The notes: generated from the sequence alone by a model not told the origin. A stretch of DNA of 64,000 nt from Duganella sp. CF402 (GCF_900109645.1 NZ_FOBG01000003.1:186001-250000), one strand, 5' to 3'. Shown: positions 1-10,565, numbered from the stretch's first letter. Program-made: numbers and translations.

Positions 1-2113
<2,113 letters not shown>

Positions 2114-2125
2114 ACTAGGATAACC

Positions 2126-3028
2126 ATGAAAAAACTGCTGACCGCCCTCGCATTGAGCGCAGCCCTTGCTGCGCCAGCCTTCGCCGCCAAAAACGCACTG
2201 GTGCTGCAAACCGACTTCGGCACCTCCGACGGCGCCGTGTCCGCCATGCGCGGCGTGGCCTACGGCGTCGACGCCGGCCTGACGGTGGCCGACCTGACCC
2301 ACAATATTCCCGACTACGATATCTGGGTCGGCGGCTACCGCCTGTTCCAGACCGCTAACTACTGGCCGGAAGGCACGGTGTTTGTGTCGGTGATCGATCC
2401 GGGCGTGGGCACCACGCGCAAGTCGGTGGTGTTGAAGACCAAGGCCGGCCGCTACTTCGTCGGCCCGGACAACGGCCAGTTCACCCTGATCGCCGAGCGC
2501 GACGGCGTGGCCGAACTGCGTGAGATCGATGAGAAGGTCAACCGCCTGGCCGGCTCCGGCGAGTCCTACACCTTCCACGGCCGTGACGTGTACGCCTACG
2601 TCGGCGCGCGCCTGGCCTCGGGCGCGATCAGCTACGAGCAGGTGGGCCCGAGCCTGCCGGCCGACTCCGTGGTGAAGATCCCGTACCAAAAGGCGGTGCG
2701 CAACGGCGACACCATCCGTGGCATCATCCCGGTGCTGGACGTTAAGTACGGCAATGTGTGGACCAATATTCCGAAGACGCTGTTTGCGGAATTGAATATC
2801 GGCGTGCACGACAAGGTGCAAGTGCGCATCCTGCACAAGGGCAAGCAGGTCAACAAGGTGGTGGCGCCGTTCGAGCACACCTTCGGCGGCGTGGCCAAGG
2901 GCCAGCCGCTGGTCTACCTGAACAGCCTGTTGGAAGTGGCGGTGGCCATCAGCCAGGGCAACTATGCCGCCAAGTACAAGGTGGATTCCGGTGTCGACTG
3001 GGAAGTCGAAATCAGCAAGGCCAAGTAA
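2126..3028 (+). CDS. Exported SAM hydroxide adenosyltransferase (DUF62 family)
   Basis: A 300-residue member of the DUF62 / SAM hydroxide adenosyltransferase family. Characterised relatives hydrolyse S-adenosylmethionine to adenosine and methionine. The family's Asp-Arg-His triad is visible: D91 and R98 in DPGVGTTR, and H151 in TFHGRD. The LQTDFG motif opens the N-terminal domain at about residues 27-32. Unusually for the family there is a clear Sec signal peptide (MKKLLTALALSAALAAPAFA, cleavage after about residue 20), so the enzyme should be periplasmic. It starts 12 bases after the TonB receptor, which suggests a salvage pair. Its stop lies one base from the stop of the convergent coiled-coil gene. 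The family call is secure; substrate and location are inferred. Confidence 0.9.
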   Translation: MKKLLTALALSAALAAPAFAAKNALVLQTDFGTSDGAVSAMRGVAYGVDAGLTVADLTHNIPDYDIWVGGYRLFQTANYWPEGTVFVSVIDPGVGTTRKSVVLKTKAGRYFVGPDNGQFTLIAERDGVAELREIDEKVNRLAGSGESYTFHGRDVYAYVGARLASGAISYEQVGPSLPADSVVKIPYQKAVRNGDTIRGIIPVLDVKYGNVWTNIPKTLFAELNIGVHDKVQVRILHKGKQVNKVVAPFEHTFGGVAKGQPLVYLNSLLEVAVAISQGNYAAKYKVDSGVDWEVEISKAK

Positions 3029-3029
3029 T

Positions 3030-3560
3030 TTAGACCTTGTGCTCCTGCTGTTTCACCAGGCGGTCGGTCATGGAACGTAATGACTTGAGCGCCTGGGTGA
3101 CGGCTTCAATCTGCTTCTCATCTTCCGCGCGCGCCGAATCGACCGGCGCGAGCGAGATTTGCACCTTCTCCGCATCGGCCGAGGCTTGCTGCTCGGCGTA
3201 GGCGTCGCGACCCGCCTGGTCGGCGTCGCCCGTGCTGGGCGCGTCCGGCACGCTGGTGTCCGGCGACGTTTTCAGCACGCCGGCCGCCTGTTTGAGCTCG
3301 TTCGCCAGCTGTTTCAACTGCTGCTGCACCGCCTTGGCATCCTTGCCGCCAAACAGCTGCAACATGCGGCGCAGTGCTTCGATTTGTTCCTTGATCTCGG
3401 CCACGCGCTGGCGGGCCTGGGATTTCTGGTCCTGATCGGCGCGCAGCGACAGCCCATCGACGGCGGCGGCGTTTTTCTTGGCAATATCAAGCTGCTTTTG
3501 CAGCAAGTCTTGATAGGCGCCGCTGTTGCCGGCGGCGCTGGTCGGGGATATGGAAAGCAT
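3030..3560 (-). CDS. Coiled-coil protein of unknown function
   Basis: About 176 residues, mostly charged helix. Glu/Lys/Gln-rich heptads run from residue 15 to about 85 and again near the C terminus, around an acidic Pro/Ser/Asp linker at about residues 95-125. There is no signal peptide or membrane segment, and I recognise no catalytic motif. I chose the ATG at 3560 (MLSISPTS); in-frame ATGs at 3572 and 3587 give slightly longer products, and none has a strong ribosome-binding site. It is tail to tail with the SAM hydrolase gene and lies downstream of the histidine kinase on the same strand, so it may be read with the kinase. Function unknown. Confidence 0.6.
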   Translation of the reverse strand: MLSISPTSAAGNSGAYQDLLQKQLDIAKKNAAAVDGLSLRADQDQKSQARQRVAEIKEQIEALRRMLQLFGGKDAKAVQQQLKQLANELKQAAGVLKTSPDTSVPDAPSTGDADQAGRDAYAEQQASADAEKVQISLAPVDSARAEDEKQIEAVTQALKSLRSMTDRLVKQQEHKV

Positions 3561-3627
3561 GGCGGGTCTCATAGAAGGGCTGGTCAACTAATACAGGCGA
3601 CGCCAGCGGCCTTCTTGTTAAACCGTT

Positions 3628-5571
3628 CTACTTGCGCTTGATTTTTGGGAAACGTAGCTTGTAATGCAACCCCATGCCCGGCGCGCTCACCACTTTGACG
3701 GTGCCGCCCAGCGCGCCCGTCACCAGGTTGTACAAAATATGCGCGCCGAGGCCGCTGCCGCCCGAGCCGCGCTTGGTGGTGAAGAAGGGGTCGAACAGCT
3801 GCGACAGGGTGCCGCTGTCCATGCCAACGCCGTCGTCGCTGTATTCGAAGTCGATGAAATCGCCATCCACCTTGCCGGTGATCTTGATCTTGCCCGACTG
3901 CCCTTCCTCGAAGCCGTGCACCAGCGAGTTGACCACCATATTGGTGACGATCTGCGAAATCGCGCCCGGGAAGCTGGCCATGTTGATGTGCTCTTCGCAG
4001 TTGATCTCGACCTGGATCGGCTTGCCCTTGAGCTTGGGCTGCAGCGACAGCAGCACTTCGTCCAGGTACTTGCGCAGGTTGAAGCTGCGGATATCGTCCG
4101 AGGACTGGTCCACCGCCACCTGCTTGAAGCTGCGCACCAGCGCGGCCGCGCGCTGGGTGTTGGTGGTCATGATTTTCAGCGACTGGTCGATGATCTCGAA
4201 GAACTGGTTGAGGCCGTCCTCATCGAGCGTGCCGTTGGCCAGGTCTTCGCGGGTCAGCTTGAGCTCTTCCACCAGGTGGCTGGTGGCGGTGACGCAGATG
4301 CCGAGCGGAGTATTGATTTCGTGCGCCACGCCGGCCACCAGCCGGCCCAGCGAGGCCAGCTTTTCCTGCCGCACCAGTTCGCCCTGCGCATCCTTGAGCG
4401 AGGTCAGCGCGCTTTCCAGCGCGGCGTTCTGCTCTTCCAGCTGTTCCTTCGACAGGCGGATCTGGCGGTCGGCCTGCATGCGCGCGATGGCCACCGCCAC
4501 GTGGCTGGCCATGAAGGCCAGGATGTCGAGGTCGGCCTGGGTGTACTGCACGCTGTCGTCGTAGCTCTGGACGATGATCACGCCGTAGGCCTGGTCGCCC
4601 AGCAGCATCGGCGCGCCCATCCAGCTGGCGATCCCGACATTGCCCAGCGGGTGCTCCATCTCGCCGGTCTCGATCAGTGCGCGGAAACTGTCGCCGTCGA
4701 GCAGCATGGCCTGCTTGCGCTGCAGGACGTAGGACGACATGCCGATGCCGTAGTCGAAGCGCTTGACCGGCGCCTGCTCGTCCTTCTCGTCGACAAAATA
4801 CGGGATGCTGATTTCCTGCGTGTCCGGATGGTACAGCGCCATCAGGAAGTTCTTGGCCGGCACCAGTTCGCTGATGATCTGGTGCAGACGCATGTTGAGG
4901 CGGCTGCCGCCGGTGGCCGTGGCCGACAGGTTGGCCAATTCGTACAGGCCGCGCTGGATGTTCTCGGCGCGGCGGCGCTCGGCCACCTCGTGCTGCAGCT
5001 GGGCGGTGCGTTCGAGCACGGCGCGTTCCAGCCGGTCCATGCTCTGCAAGCCCTGCAGCGCGCTGGAGACGTGGTTGGCAATCGACTTGAACAAGGCCTG
5101 GTCTTCATCGCTGAAGGTGTGTTCCTTGTCGTAGCTCTGGATCACCACCGCGCCCAGCACCTGGTGGTTGTGGTCGAACAGCGGGCAGCCCATCCAGTGC
5201 TCGGCCACCGTGCCGATGCCGAAGCCGGCGTTGTCCTCGCGCTTGGAATGGTGCTCGGCGGCGGTCATGACGATCGGGGCGCGGCTCAGGATCACGGCCG
5301 CCGTCGGCGATTCGCCGGCCACCAGCTCGAACAGTTCGTCGCGGTTGGGCGGGTCGTCGAGCTCGTCGACGAAGTAGACGAAGCGCACCATATTGGCCGG
5401 ACCGTCCTGGTCGCTGAGCGCCACGAAGAAGTTGGCGGCATACATGATGCGGCCCAGCGCCGCATGCACGGCCTGCAGGAATTCACTGATATCGGTGCAG
5501 CTGGCGGATTTTTGCCCGATTTCGAGCAGCACGGTCTGGACGGCTTCCAGCCGGGAGAGGCGACTTTCCAT
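3628..5571 (-). CDS. Double-GAF sensor histidine kinase
   Basis: A 647-residue cytoplasmic sensor kinase without membrane segments. Order: GAF domain (about residues 20-165), short coiled coil, second GAF (about 195-345), long coiled coil (about 360-400), HisKA with the phospho-acceptor H417 in GVAHEINTPLG, then HATPase with N box (MVVNSLVHGF), G1 (DDGVGMD) and G2 (GSGGSGLG). It should autophosphorylate in response to a small ligand or redox cue bound by the GAF domains. I chose the ATG at 5571 because AGGAAA lies five bases upstream; the in-frame ATGs at 5613 and 5619 lack a ribosome-binding site. No response regulator lies beside it, so its partner is not evident. Confidence 0.9.
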   Translation of the reverse strand: MESRLSRLEAVQTVLLEIGQKSASCTDISEFLQAVHAALGRIMYAANFFVALSDQDGPANMVRFVYFVDELDDPPNRDELFELVAGESPTAAVILSRAPIVMTAAEHHSKREDNAGFGIGTVAEHWMGCPLFDHNHQVLGAVVIQSYDKEHTFSDEDQALFKSIANHVSSALQGLQSMDRLERAVLERTAQLQHEVAERRRAENIQRGLYELANLSATATGGSRLNMRLHQIISELVPAKNFLMALYHPDTQEISIPYFVDEKDEQAPVKRFDYGIGMSSYVLQRKQAMLLDGDSFRALIETGEMEHPLGNVGIASWMGAPMLLGDQAYGVIIVQSYDDSVQYTQADLDILAFMASHVAVAIARMQADRQIRLSKEQLEEQNAALESALTSLKDAQGELVRQEKLASLGRLVAGVAHEINTPLGICVTATSHLVEELKLTREDLANGTLDEDGLNQFFEIIDQSLKIMTTNTQRAAALVRSFKQVAVDQSSDDIRSFNLRKYLDEVLLSLQPKLKGKPIQVEINCEEHINMASFPGAISQIVTNMVVNSLVHGFEEGQSGKIKITGKVDGDFIDFEYSDDGVGMDSGTLSQLFDPFFTTKRGSGGSGLGAHILYNLVTGALGGTVKVVSAPGMGLHYKLRFPKIKRK

Positions 5572-5690
5572 CAATTTTCCTATGTTTGTGGCGTTTGCGG
5601 CGATCTCGCCCATGCGCATAGGAAATACTAGCAGTCGGGAGCCGGGCAGGCAACGCCGCCCGGCGTGCGCTTGCGCGCTTTACAGCTTAT

Positions 5691-6236
5691 TTATGCCTGG
5701 TCTTGCGACTTGCGACGGCGCGCGGCCACCGCGCCGACCAGACCCAGGCCGCCCAGCAGCATGCCGTAGGTGGCTGGTTCCGGCACTGCCGACACGGTGG
5801 CGCTACCAGTGTAGGCGCCCGACGCTTTCGACAGCACGGTGCCGCTCACCAGCAGGAAGTAGTTGCCGGCAGCCAGCGGGCCAGTGCTCAGTTCCCACTG
5901 GTCGGTCTTGCCGGTCGACAGCTGCGTGCCTTTCAGCACCAGGCCGTCGGCGTTGAACAGGCTCAGGCCCAGGATGTCGAGGCCGTTCTTCTCGTTGCCG
6001 GACGAGGAGAAGGTGTCGGCGAAGATGCTGCCGGCAGTGCTCAGGGTAAAGGTGTAGCGCTCGGCAAAGGTGTTGCCGGCGTTGTTGCCGGTGATGTGGT
6101 GACCGAAGATGTCACCGCCGCTGGTCAGGTCCAGAACTGCGTCTGGATTGCTGATATCGGCTGCCATTGCCCCCTGCGCCATCAGTGCTGCGCTCGCCAC
6201 GATGACGGCGCCTGCTATGCGTTTTGCTGTTTTCAT
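5691..6236 (-). CDS. FxDxF-type PEP-CTERM surface protein
   Basis: An exported protein of 181 residues. The signal peptide ends near AQGAMA. The mature part carries a literal FxDxF motif (FADTF) in a beta-rich domain, and the C terminus is a PEP-CTERM sorting tag: VPEPATYGMLLGGLGLVG followed by an Arg/Lys cluster. Such tags are cleaved by exosortase XrtA (EpsH), normally encoded with exopolysaccharide genes, which are not in this window. The ATG at 6236 is preceded by GGAGG; the longer ORF start has none. Probably a secreted or biofilm-matrix protein; its specific role is unknown. Confidence 0.88.
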   Translation of the reverse strand: MKTAKRIAGAVIVASAALMAQGAMAADISNPDAVLDLTSGGDIFGHHITGNNAGNTFAERYTFTLSTAGSIFADTFSSSGNEKNGLDILGLSLFNADGLVLKGTQLSTGKTDQWELSTGPLAAGNYFLLVSGTVLSKASGAYTGSATVSAVPEPATYGMLLGGLGLVGAVAARRRKSQDQA

Positions 6237-6360
6237 TAAACCTCCTTGAGTTAAAAATAACGGTATCAAAAAGACACCGCGAAAGGAGGGCCAAATTTAA
6301 CAGCCGAGCCTGCCGAAACAGGCCCCGCACGATTGAAAGTTACATCCGCTTACACCTTTC

Positions 6361-6849
6361 CTAAGGTCTACGGAAGCCGTTTTCTATCCAAGTGGAAGCG
6401 CTTGTTGCACTGAGTTTAAAGTTGGGAGCCACCCGCACCTTGGCCACTTCCTCGCCATACTGGTCGAAGGCGCTGAGGGTGGCATAGGGATCGTCCTCGT
6501 CCGGCGTGATGTCGAGGCAGACCTTGAGCGGGCCGTCGTCGGTGCCGACCGTCACGTTCTTGTGCAGCTGGGCATGCAGTTGCTGCTCGTGGCGGCGGAT
6601 CACCTCGCTGGCGGTCTTGACCAGGGTGTTGAACGCGTTGACGTCCAGCGGCTTGGGATTTTTCTTGTCGCGGCCCATCGTCCACGGACCGACCAGCGCC
6701 GGTTCCGGCTCGCCATCCTTGATCATGGCCACCGCCCAGCCGTCGTCGTCCTCGTTCTTGATCACACGCGCGGTCCAGCCGTTGCCTTGCCACAGGCGGT
6801 CTTCCTGCACCAGGGTGTCCTCATCTGCATCGGGGTAATCATTGCTCAT
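6361..6849 (-). CDS. Hypothetical protein, 162 residues
   Basis: A cytoplasmic-looking acidic protein with no signal peptide or membrane segment. It begins MSNDYPDADEDT. The N-terminal half looks like a compact beta domain (WTARVIKNEDDDGWAVAMI), followed by a helix rich in His, Gln and Glu (about residues 80-105) and a second beta-rich segment. I recognise no family. The start at 6849 is preferred over the upstream start at 6957, because the extension would run into the divergent porin gene and has odd composition (FHPDFFFK). The gene is divergent from the porin, with about 80 bases between the two starts. Confidence 0.7.
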   Translation of the reverse strand: MSNDYPDADEDTLVQEDRLWQGNGWTARVIKNEDDDGWAVAMIKDGEPEPALVGPWTMGRDKKNPKPLDVNAFNTLVKTASEVIRRHEQQLHAQLHKNVTVGTDDGPLKVCLDITPDEDDPYATLSAFDQYGEEVAKVRVAPNFKLSATSASTWIENGFRRP

Positions 6850-6928
6850 ACTTATGGCCGTTTTGAAAAAAAAGTCGGGATGGAATAATAAGCGGCTCAC
6901 ACCGTAACAACAATAGGAACCCGGCACC

Positions 6929-8008
6929 ATGCGCAAGATTTTTCCCACCCTGCTCACCCTCCTGTGCGGCAGCGCCTGTGCCGAGGACGCCGTCCAGCTC
7001 TACGGCCGCCTGAATTTGGGCCTGGAGAGCCTGCAGAACGATAGCGCCCACGACAGCACCCACATTGCGCGCCTGAGCAACAACCGCTCGGTGCTGGGCT
7101 TTCGCGGCCAGGAGGACCTGGGCGGCGGCGTGACGGTGCTGTTCCAGATCGAAGGCACGCTGTCGCCCGACACCGGCGCCGGCAGCCCGGCCGCGCGCGA
7201 CACCCGCATCGGCATCAGCGGCGCCGCCGGCACGCTGTTCGCGGGCAACTGGGTCACGCCCTACAACGGCGCCACCGCCGGGCTCGATCCCTTCTACCCG
7301 ACCACGGCCGGCTACATGAGCATCATGGGCAACGGCGCCGCCGCCAGCGTCAGCAACACCAGCGATACCGCCTCGTTCGACCGCCGCCAGCAAAACAGCG
7401 TGCACTACTGGACGCCGGTCTGGAACGGCCTGCAACTGCGGGTGGCGCAAGGCGTCAGCGAAGAATGCCCGGCCAATGGCGCCAAGCCGTCGCTGAGTTC
7501 CGGGGCGCTGGTGTACGAGCAAGGCGACTGGTACGCCATCGCCGCCTACGAGCGCCATCACGAATACCAAGGAGCCGGCCTGAACGACAGCGCCGCCAAA
7601 CTGGCGGCGGCCTATCGCATCGGCGATACCCGCGTGGCGCTGGCGGCGGAACGGCTGCGCTACCAGAGCGCCGCCGGCACGCTGGAACGCAATGACGTCT
7701 ACCTGTCGCTCACCCACCAGATCGGCCGCCACGGCTTCAAGCTGGGTCTCGGCCATGCCGGCGATGGCAGCGGCAGCGCACCGGATGGGACCACCATCGG
7801 CTTCGTCCGCAAGGGCGCCGAGACCGGCGCCACCCACGCCACCATCGGCTATGACTACAGCTTCAGCAAGCGCAGCGCCGCCTACGCCTACTACAGCCAC
7901 CTGTCCAACCGGCGCAACGGCATCACCGACTTCGCCATCAATAGCCTCGGCGCGTCGGCCGGCGCCACCTTGAAGGGCGTGGTGCTGGGTTGGCGCCACA
8001 ACTTCTGA
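6929..8008 (+). CDS. Gram-negative general porin
   Basis: A 359-residue outer-membrane porin of the betaproteobacterial OmpC-like family. The signal peptide is about 18 residues (ending GSACA). The first strand follows as VQLYGRLNLGLES, then the typical GFRGQEDLGGG segment, repeated amphipathic strands with aromatic girdles, and a C-terminal Phe (GWRHNF). It would form a trimeric channel for small hydrophilic solutes. A weak AGGAAC site lies upstream of the ATG. It is divergent from the 162-residue unknown gene and followed by an AT-rich gap and a PEP-CTERM gene. The channel's selectivity cannot be read from sequence. Confidence 0.93.
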   Translation: MRKIFPTLLTLLCGSACAEDAVQLYGRLNLGLESLQNDSAHDSTHIARLSNNRSVLGFRGQEDLGGGVTVLFQIEGTLSPDTGAGSPAARDTRIGISGAAGTLFAGNWVTPYNGATAGLDPFYPTTAGYMSIMGNGAAASVSNTSDTASFDRRQQNSVHYWTPVWNGLQLRVAQGVSEECPANGAKPSLSSGALVYEQGDWYAIAAYERHHEYQGAGLNDSAAKLAAAYRIGDTRVALAAERLRYQSAAGTLERNDVYLSLTHQIGRHGFKLGLGHAGDGSGSAPDGTTIGFVRKGAETGATHATIGYDYSFSKRSAAYAYYSHLSNRRNGITDFAINSLGASAGATLKGVVLGWRHNF

Positions 8009-8136
8009 AACATTCTCGCGTTAAAAGACACATTTACCGACGAAACATTCTAAATCCCAATTTGTATTGCAATTAGGTCATGTCTATTATTAATTTGGAA
8101 TTAATCCATTCCATAATGAAAAATAGAGGAGCGTTC

Positions 8137-8772
8137 ATGACCATCGCAAAACTCTTGCTGGGCCTCGGCCTGGCCGGCGCCGCCTTCGGTGCAAATGCTG
8201 CCATAAGCTACAACGCCACGGGCGGCCAGTTCTCGCTGAACCCTGGGCCGGGGCTGGTGACCAATACCTTCGACGGCATGGTGCTGCCCAGCGGCTTCGC
8301 CTCCTACGACAGCGCGGCCGTGCTGATCGCCTTCCCCGGCAACTCCGGCTACGCCGCCGAGCCACCGGGCGACATCACCGACTTCTTCTCGGTCGGCGTC
8401 AGCGATGGCCAGATTCCGTCCTCCACCATCACCTTTGGCGGTGCCGGCATCAGCTACTTTGGCTTCTACATGGGTTCACCAGACACCTACAACAGCGTGA
8501 CCTTCCACACCGCTGCGGGCGACGAAACCATCACCGGCAGCCAGATGGCGGCAGCGGCGATGGTCGCGGTCGATGGCAACCAGGGCGTGGGCTTCTACAT
8601 GAACTTCTACTCCGCCGCGCCGATCACCACGGTGACCTTCAGCTCGAACCAAAACGCCTTCGAGTCGGACAACCACTCCTACATCGCAGCGGTGCCGGAA
8701 CCGGAAACCTATGCCATGCTGCTGGCCGGCCTCGGGCTGGTGGGCGCAATCGCACGCCGTCGCCGCCAATAA
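8137..8772 (+). CDS. PEP-CTERM surface protein
   Basis: A 211-residue exported protein with a short signal peptide (MTIAKLLLGLGLAGAAFG, cleaved near ANA) and a beta-rich, Ser/Thr/Gly-rich body. The C-terminal exosortase tag is VPEPETYAMLLAGLGLVG followed by RRRRQ. The pattern resembles the Npun-type exosortase-dependent surface proteins, from memory of the family. The ATG at 8137 has AGAGGAG just upstream, so the longer ORF start at 8080 is rejected. The 128-base gap upstream is markedly AT-rich and probably carries its promoter. A strong intrinsic terminator follows the stop. Role unknown beyond likely surface or matrix location. Confidence 0.87.
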   Translation: MTIAKLLLGLGLAGAAFGANAAISYNATGGQFSLNPGPGLVTNTFDGMVLPSGFASYDSAAVLIAFPGNSGYAAEPPGDITDFFSVGVSDGQIPSSTITFGGAGISYFGFYMGSPDTYNSVTFHTAAGDETITGSQMAAAAMVAVDGNQGVGFYMNFYSAAPITTVTFSSNQNAFESDNHSYIAAVPEPETYAMLLAGLGLVGAIARRRRQ

Positions 8773-8785
8773 GCTCAACAAAATC

Positions 8786-8818
8786 AAAAAGCCCGCAGAT
8801 TTTTGCGGGCTTTTTTTG
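8786..8818 (+). terminator. Rho-independent terminator
   Basis: A GCCCGCA / TGCGGGC stem with a short T-rich loop, flanked by an A run on the left and at least seven T on the right. It lies just after the PEP-CTERM gene and ends its transcript. The flanking A run means it may also stop minus-strand transcription out of the DUF1828 gene. Confidence 0.9.
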
Positions 8819-8832
8819 TCAGGCGGCGGTAT

Positions 8833-9576
8833 TCATCGGCTTATACCGGCACGGCCTTCAAGAGAACTCATCATCATTACATTCGCCACCACACCAAGAA
8901 CACGCGCTTCGTTCTTAGCAGAATCTTTGTTCTCCCTATCATCCATAATGACAAAAATTCTCAGTGATTTGTGTTCATCAACAGCACGAATGTCCAACAG
9001 TTTTTTCGCCGCCGAGCTAACCGATGCATGTCGCGGATTCACAGCAAGTACTGGATCTCCATCCATGCTGAAATGTAGCTTGTAAATGTGTCCTGAAATA
9101 CCAGTGTACTCGGGTCCCTCAATAATTCTTGCCTGGGGCTTCCATGCTCGCAAACATAGTGCCACCTCATCCAAGAATAGCGAAATGTCAGTCGCAACGC
9201 CGATCTGCTCGGTCTCCCATTTGGATAGCGTCAACATAGTCGAAATGTAACGGGCAAAAGCCGCCGGGGCGCCTTCCTCCGTGGACCAAATTTCCAGTTC
9301 GCCCTGAGCATTTAATTGAACGTTATTGGGTTCCGCGAGATTTTTGATGAACTTGGTCTTTCGATGATCATCCAGAAAAAGACCTCGCCCAAGCAAGTGC
9401 AAGAGCACTTCGCCATCATCAAAAAAGCGAATTTGAGGCCCCAGCTTTTCGACAAAAATGGGAATCTCATCTCCGTCCGGGTAGGTGAACGGTGATGCTA
9501 TCGTAGCAATCAACCCATCATCTGAAATCGGATGACAAGCAAGGCCAAGTACTTCCGATATGCGATTGCAAATCAT
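8833..9576 (-). CDS. DUF1828/DUF1829 protein of unknown function
   Basis: A 247-residue soluble protein. The N-terminal half has the DUF1828 pattern (IPIFVEKLG...IRFFDDGEVLLHLLGRG, about residues 38-66). The C-terminal half fits DUF1829 (IYKLHFSM, AVNPRHAS, FVIMDDRENKDSAKNEA, about 165-230). These domains are uncharacterised and scattered among accessory regions and prophages. Translation looks coupled to the gene above: only two bases separate its ATG from that stop, and its AGGAG site lies inside the end of that gene. By eye the base composition is near 47% GC here against roughly 65% around it, which suggests transfer. The pair could be a defence or toxin-antitoxin-like unit, but nothing in the sequence proves this. 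Confidence 0.82.
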   Translation of the reverse strand: MICNRISEVLGLACHPISDDGLIATIASPFTYPDGDEIPIFVEKLGPQIRFFDDGEVLLHLLGRGLFLDDHRKTKFIKNLAEPNNVQLNAQGELEIWSTEEGAPAAFARYISTMLTLSKWETEQIGVATDISLFLDEVALCLRAWKPQARIIEGPEYTGISGHIYKLHFSMDGDPVLAVNPRHASVSSAAKKLLDIRAVDEHKSLRIFVIMDDRENKDSAKNEARVLGVVANVMMMSSLEGRAGISR

Positions 9577-9578
9577 AT

Positions 9579-10034
9579 TTAGCTCCTGAGCTCGAAATGC
9601 TCTGGATGAACAGGGCCAACCGAAAATGTCAGATTAGTGGCGCTAGAGAAATACGCCAATACATCCTTGAATTCCCAATGCGCCCAATCGTCGGCACCTT
9701 GTAGTTTGAGATTACCAATATGCTCGTGCGAACGATCATGCAGGTTCTTGATCTTCTTTTTACACTGACGGACATCTAGCTGATACACCCGCTCCAGACT
9801 GTACGGAGTGCGTTTAAAGATGCTGAACACATAACGCACAATACCGGTTTTCTGACTACGGCGGAAGTACAATTTGACCTGCATCATAGTACTGACGCCA
9901 TCCTCGTCTGTGATCCCTGCTGAGATCGCAAATGTTCCTGGCTGTGTCTTTTCCGGCGACCAATCGCCGTCAAGTTCACAAGAAGTCCGCCGCTGCAGCA
10001 ATCTGCGTGCCTCGGCTTCAGGGATATCATTCAT
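9579..10034 (-). CDS. Small partner protein of the DUF1828/1829 gene
   Basis: A 151-residue soluble protein with mixed alpha/beta character and many basic residues in the middle (QCKKKIKNLHDRSHEH, about residues 85-100). It has no membrane segment. It may belong to the DUF6978-like group often seen next to DUF1828, but I cannot confirm this. The start is uncertain: ATG at 10034 (MNDIPEAEAR), 10046 or 10067. None has a good ribosome-binding site, and the 10067 ATG lies in the loop of a perfect hairpin (10053-10083). It is the first gene of a tight pair with the DUF1828 gene, and shares its low GC. Function unknown. Confidence 0.7.
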   Translation of the reverse strand: MNDIPEAEARRLLQRRTSCELDGDWSPEKTQPGTFAISAGITDEDGVSTMMQVKLYFRRSQKTGIVRYVFSIFKRTPYSLERVYQLDVRQCKKKIKNLHDRSHEHIGNLKLQGADDWAHWEFKDVLAYFSSATNLTFSVGPVHPEHFELRS

Positions 10035-10052
10035 AAGAGTAAACATGCGATG

Positions 10053-10083
10053 CCGTCGCAGACTCATCTATAGTCTGCGACGG
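10053..10083 (-). promoter_or_regulatory. Perfect 12-bp inverted repeat before the DUF1828 operon
   Basis: Arms CCGTCGCAGACT and AGTCTGCGACGG are separated by seven bases. The hairpin sits 19 bases upstream of the likely start of the 151-residue gene, and its loop contains an alternative ATG. There is no following T tract, so it is not a typical terminator. It may be an operator or an RNA structure that gates translation (inference). Confidence 0.6.
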
Positions 10084-10110
10084 ACGAATATCAGCGAAGA
10101 TGGAGAGACC

Positions 10111-10353
10111 TCAGCAGGTCATGCAGGGAGGCCGCTCGGTGATGGGTGGCTTCAGCGGCGTGATGCGCGGGTCGATGGCCGGCTCCGGCATCTGGTAGCT
10201 GAATGGCGTGATGATGATCGGCGGTATCGTTGGTGGCGCCGAAGGCGGGCCTTTCGGGCCTCCGCCGGACAGGCGCAGGGCGCTACGCTGGCGCCTCGTA
10301 GTGGGACGGGACGACGGGATCGATTGCCCCTCGCTCATTGCTAGCCAAGCCAT
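10111..10353 (-). CDS. Small proline-rich protein (tentative)
   Basis: A possible 80-residue protein starting at 10353, where GGAGGG lies seven bases before the ATG, a good ribosome-binding site. The product starts MAWLAMSEGQSIP, has a basic stretch (RRQRSALRL), then a Gly/Pro/Ile-rich part (GGGPKGPPSAPPTIPPIII) and ends PPCMTC. No known domain or signal peptide is seen. It lies 76 bases upstream of the DUF1828 pair on the same strand, with the perfect hairpin between, so it may be the first gene of that unit. The composition is low complexity and the gene may be spurious. Confidence 0.4.
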   Translation of the reverse strand: MAWLAMSEGQSIPSSRPTTRRQRSALRLSGGGPKGPPSAPPTIPPIIITPFSYQMPEPAIDPRITPLKPPITERPPCMTC

Positions 10354-10565
10354 GTTAATGCCCTCCATTTGCAAGTGAGATTATCAGTTTAGACCACCAT
10401 ATCTTTAAATCAAGGTCTTACGGCAAGCTTTCCGCTCGTCTTTGCTGCCGCGCATTCCATCCCGCCAATTCGCCGCTTCGTCGCAATCCGATGGCTGACG
10501 CCGGGCCGCCCCGCTACAGTTCAATCATGCCAAACGGCATTAACAACAACGAATCGGGGTAAGCC

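Noticed and set aside
3664..5631. A 655-codon open frame on the plus strand
   Set aside because: It lies wholly opposite the histidine kinase. Its product is His/Ala/Val-rich, as expected for an antisense shadow in high-GC DNA, and no domain is visible.
5641..5664. A hairpin GCCGGGC / GCCCGGC after the FxDxF gene
   Set aside because: The stem is only 7 bp and no T tract follows on either strand, so a terminator call is not supported.
6839..7999. A 386-codon minus-strand frame opposite the porin
   Set aside because: It is Gly/Ala/Val/Arg-rich without features, while the porin on the plus strand has a signal peptide, strands and terminal Phe.
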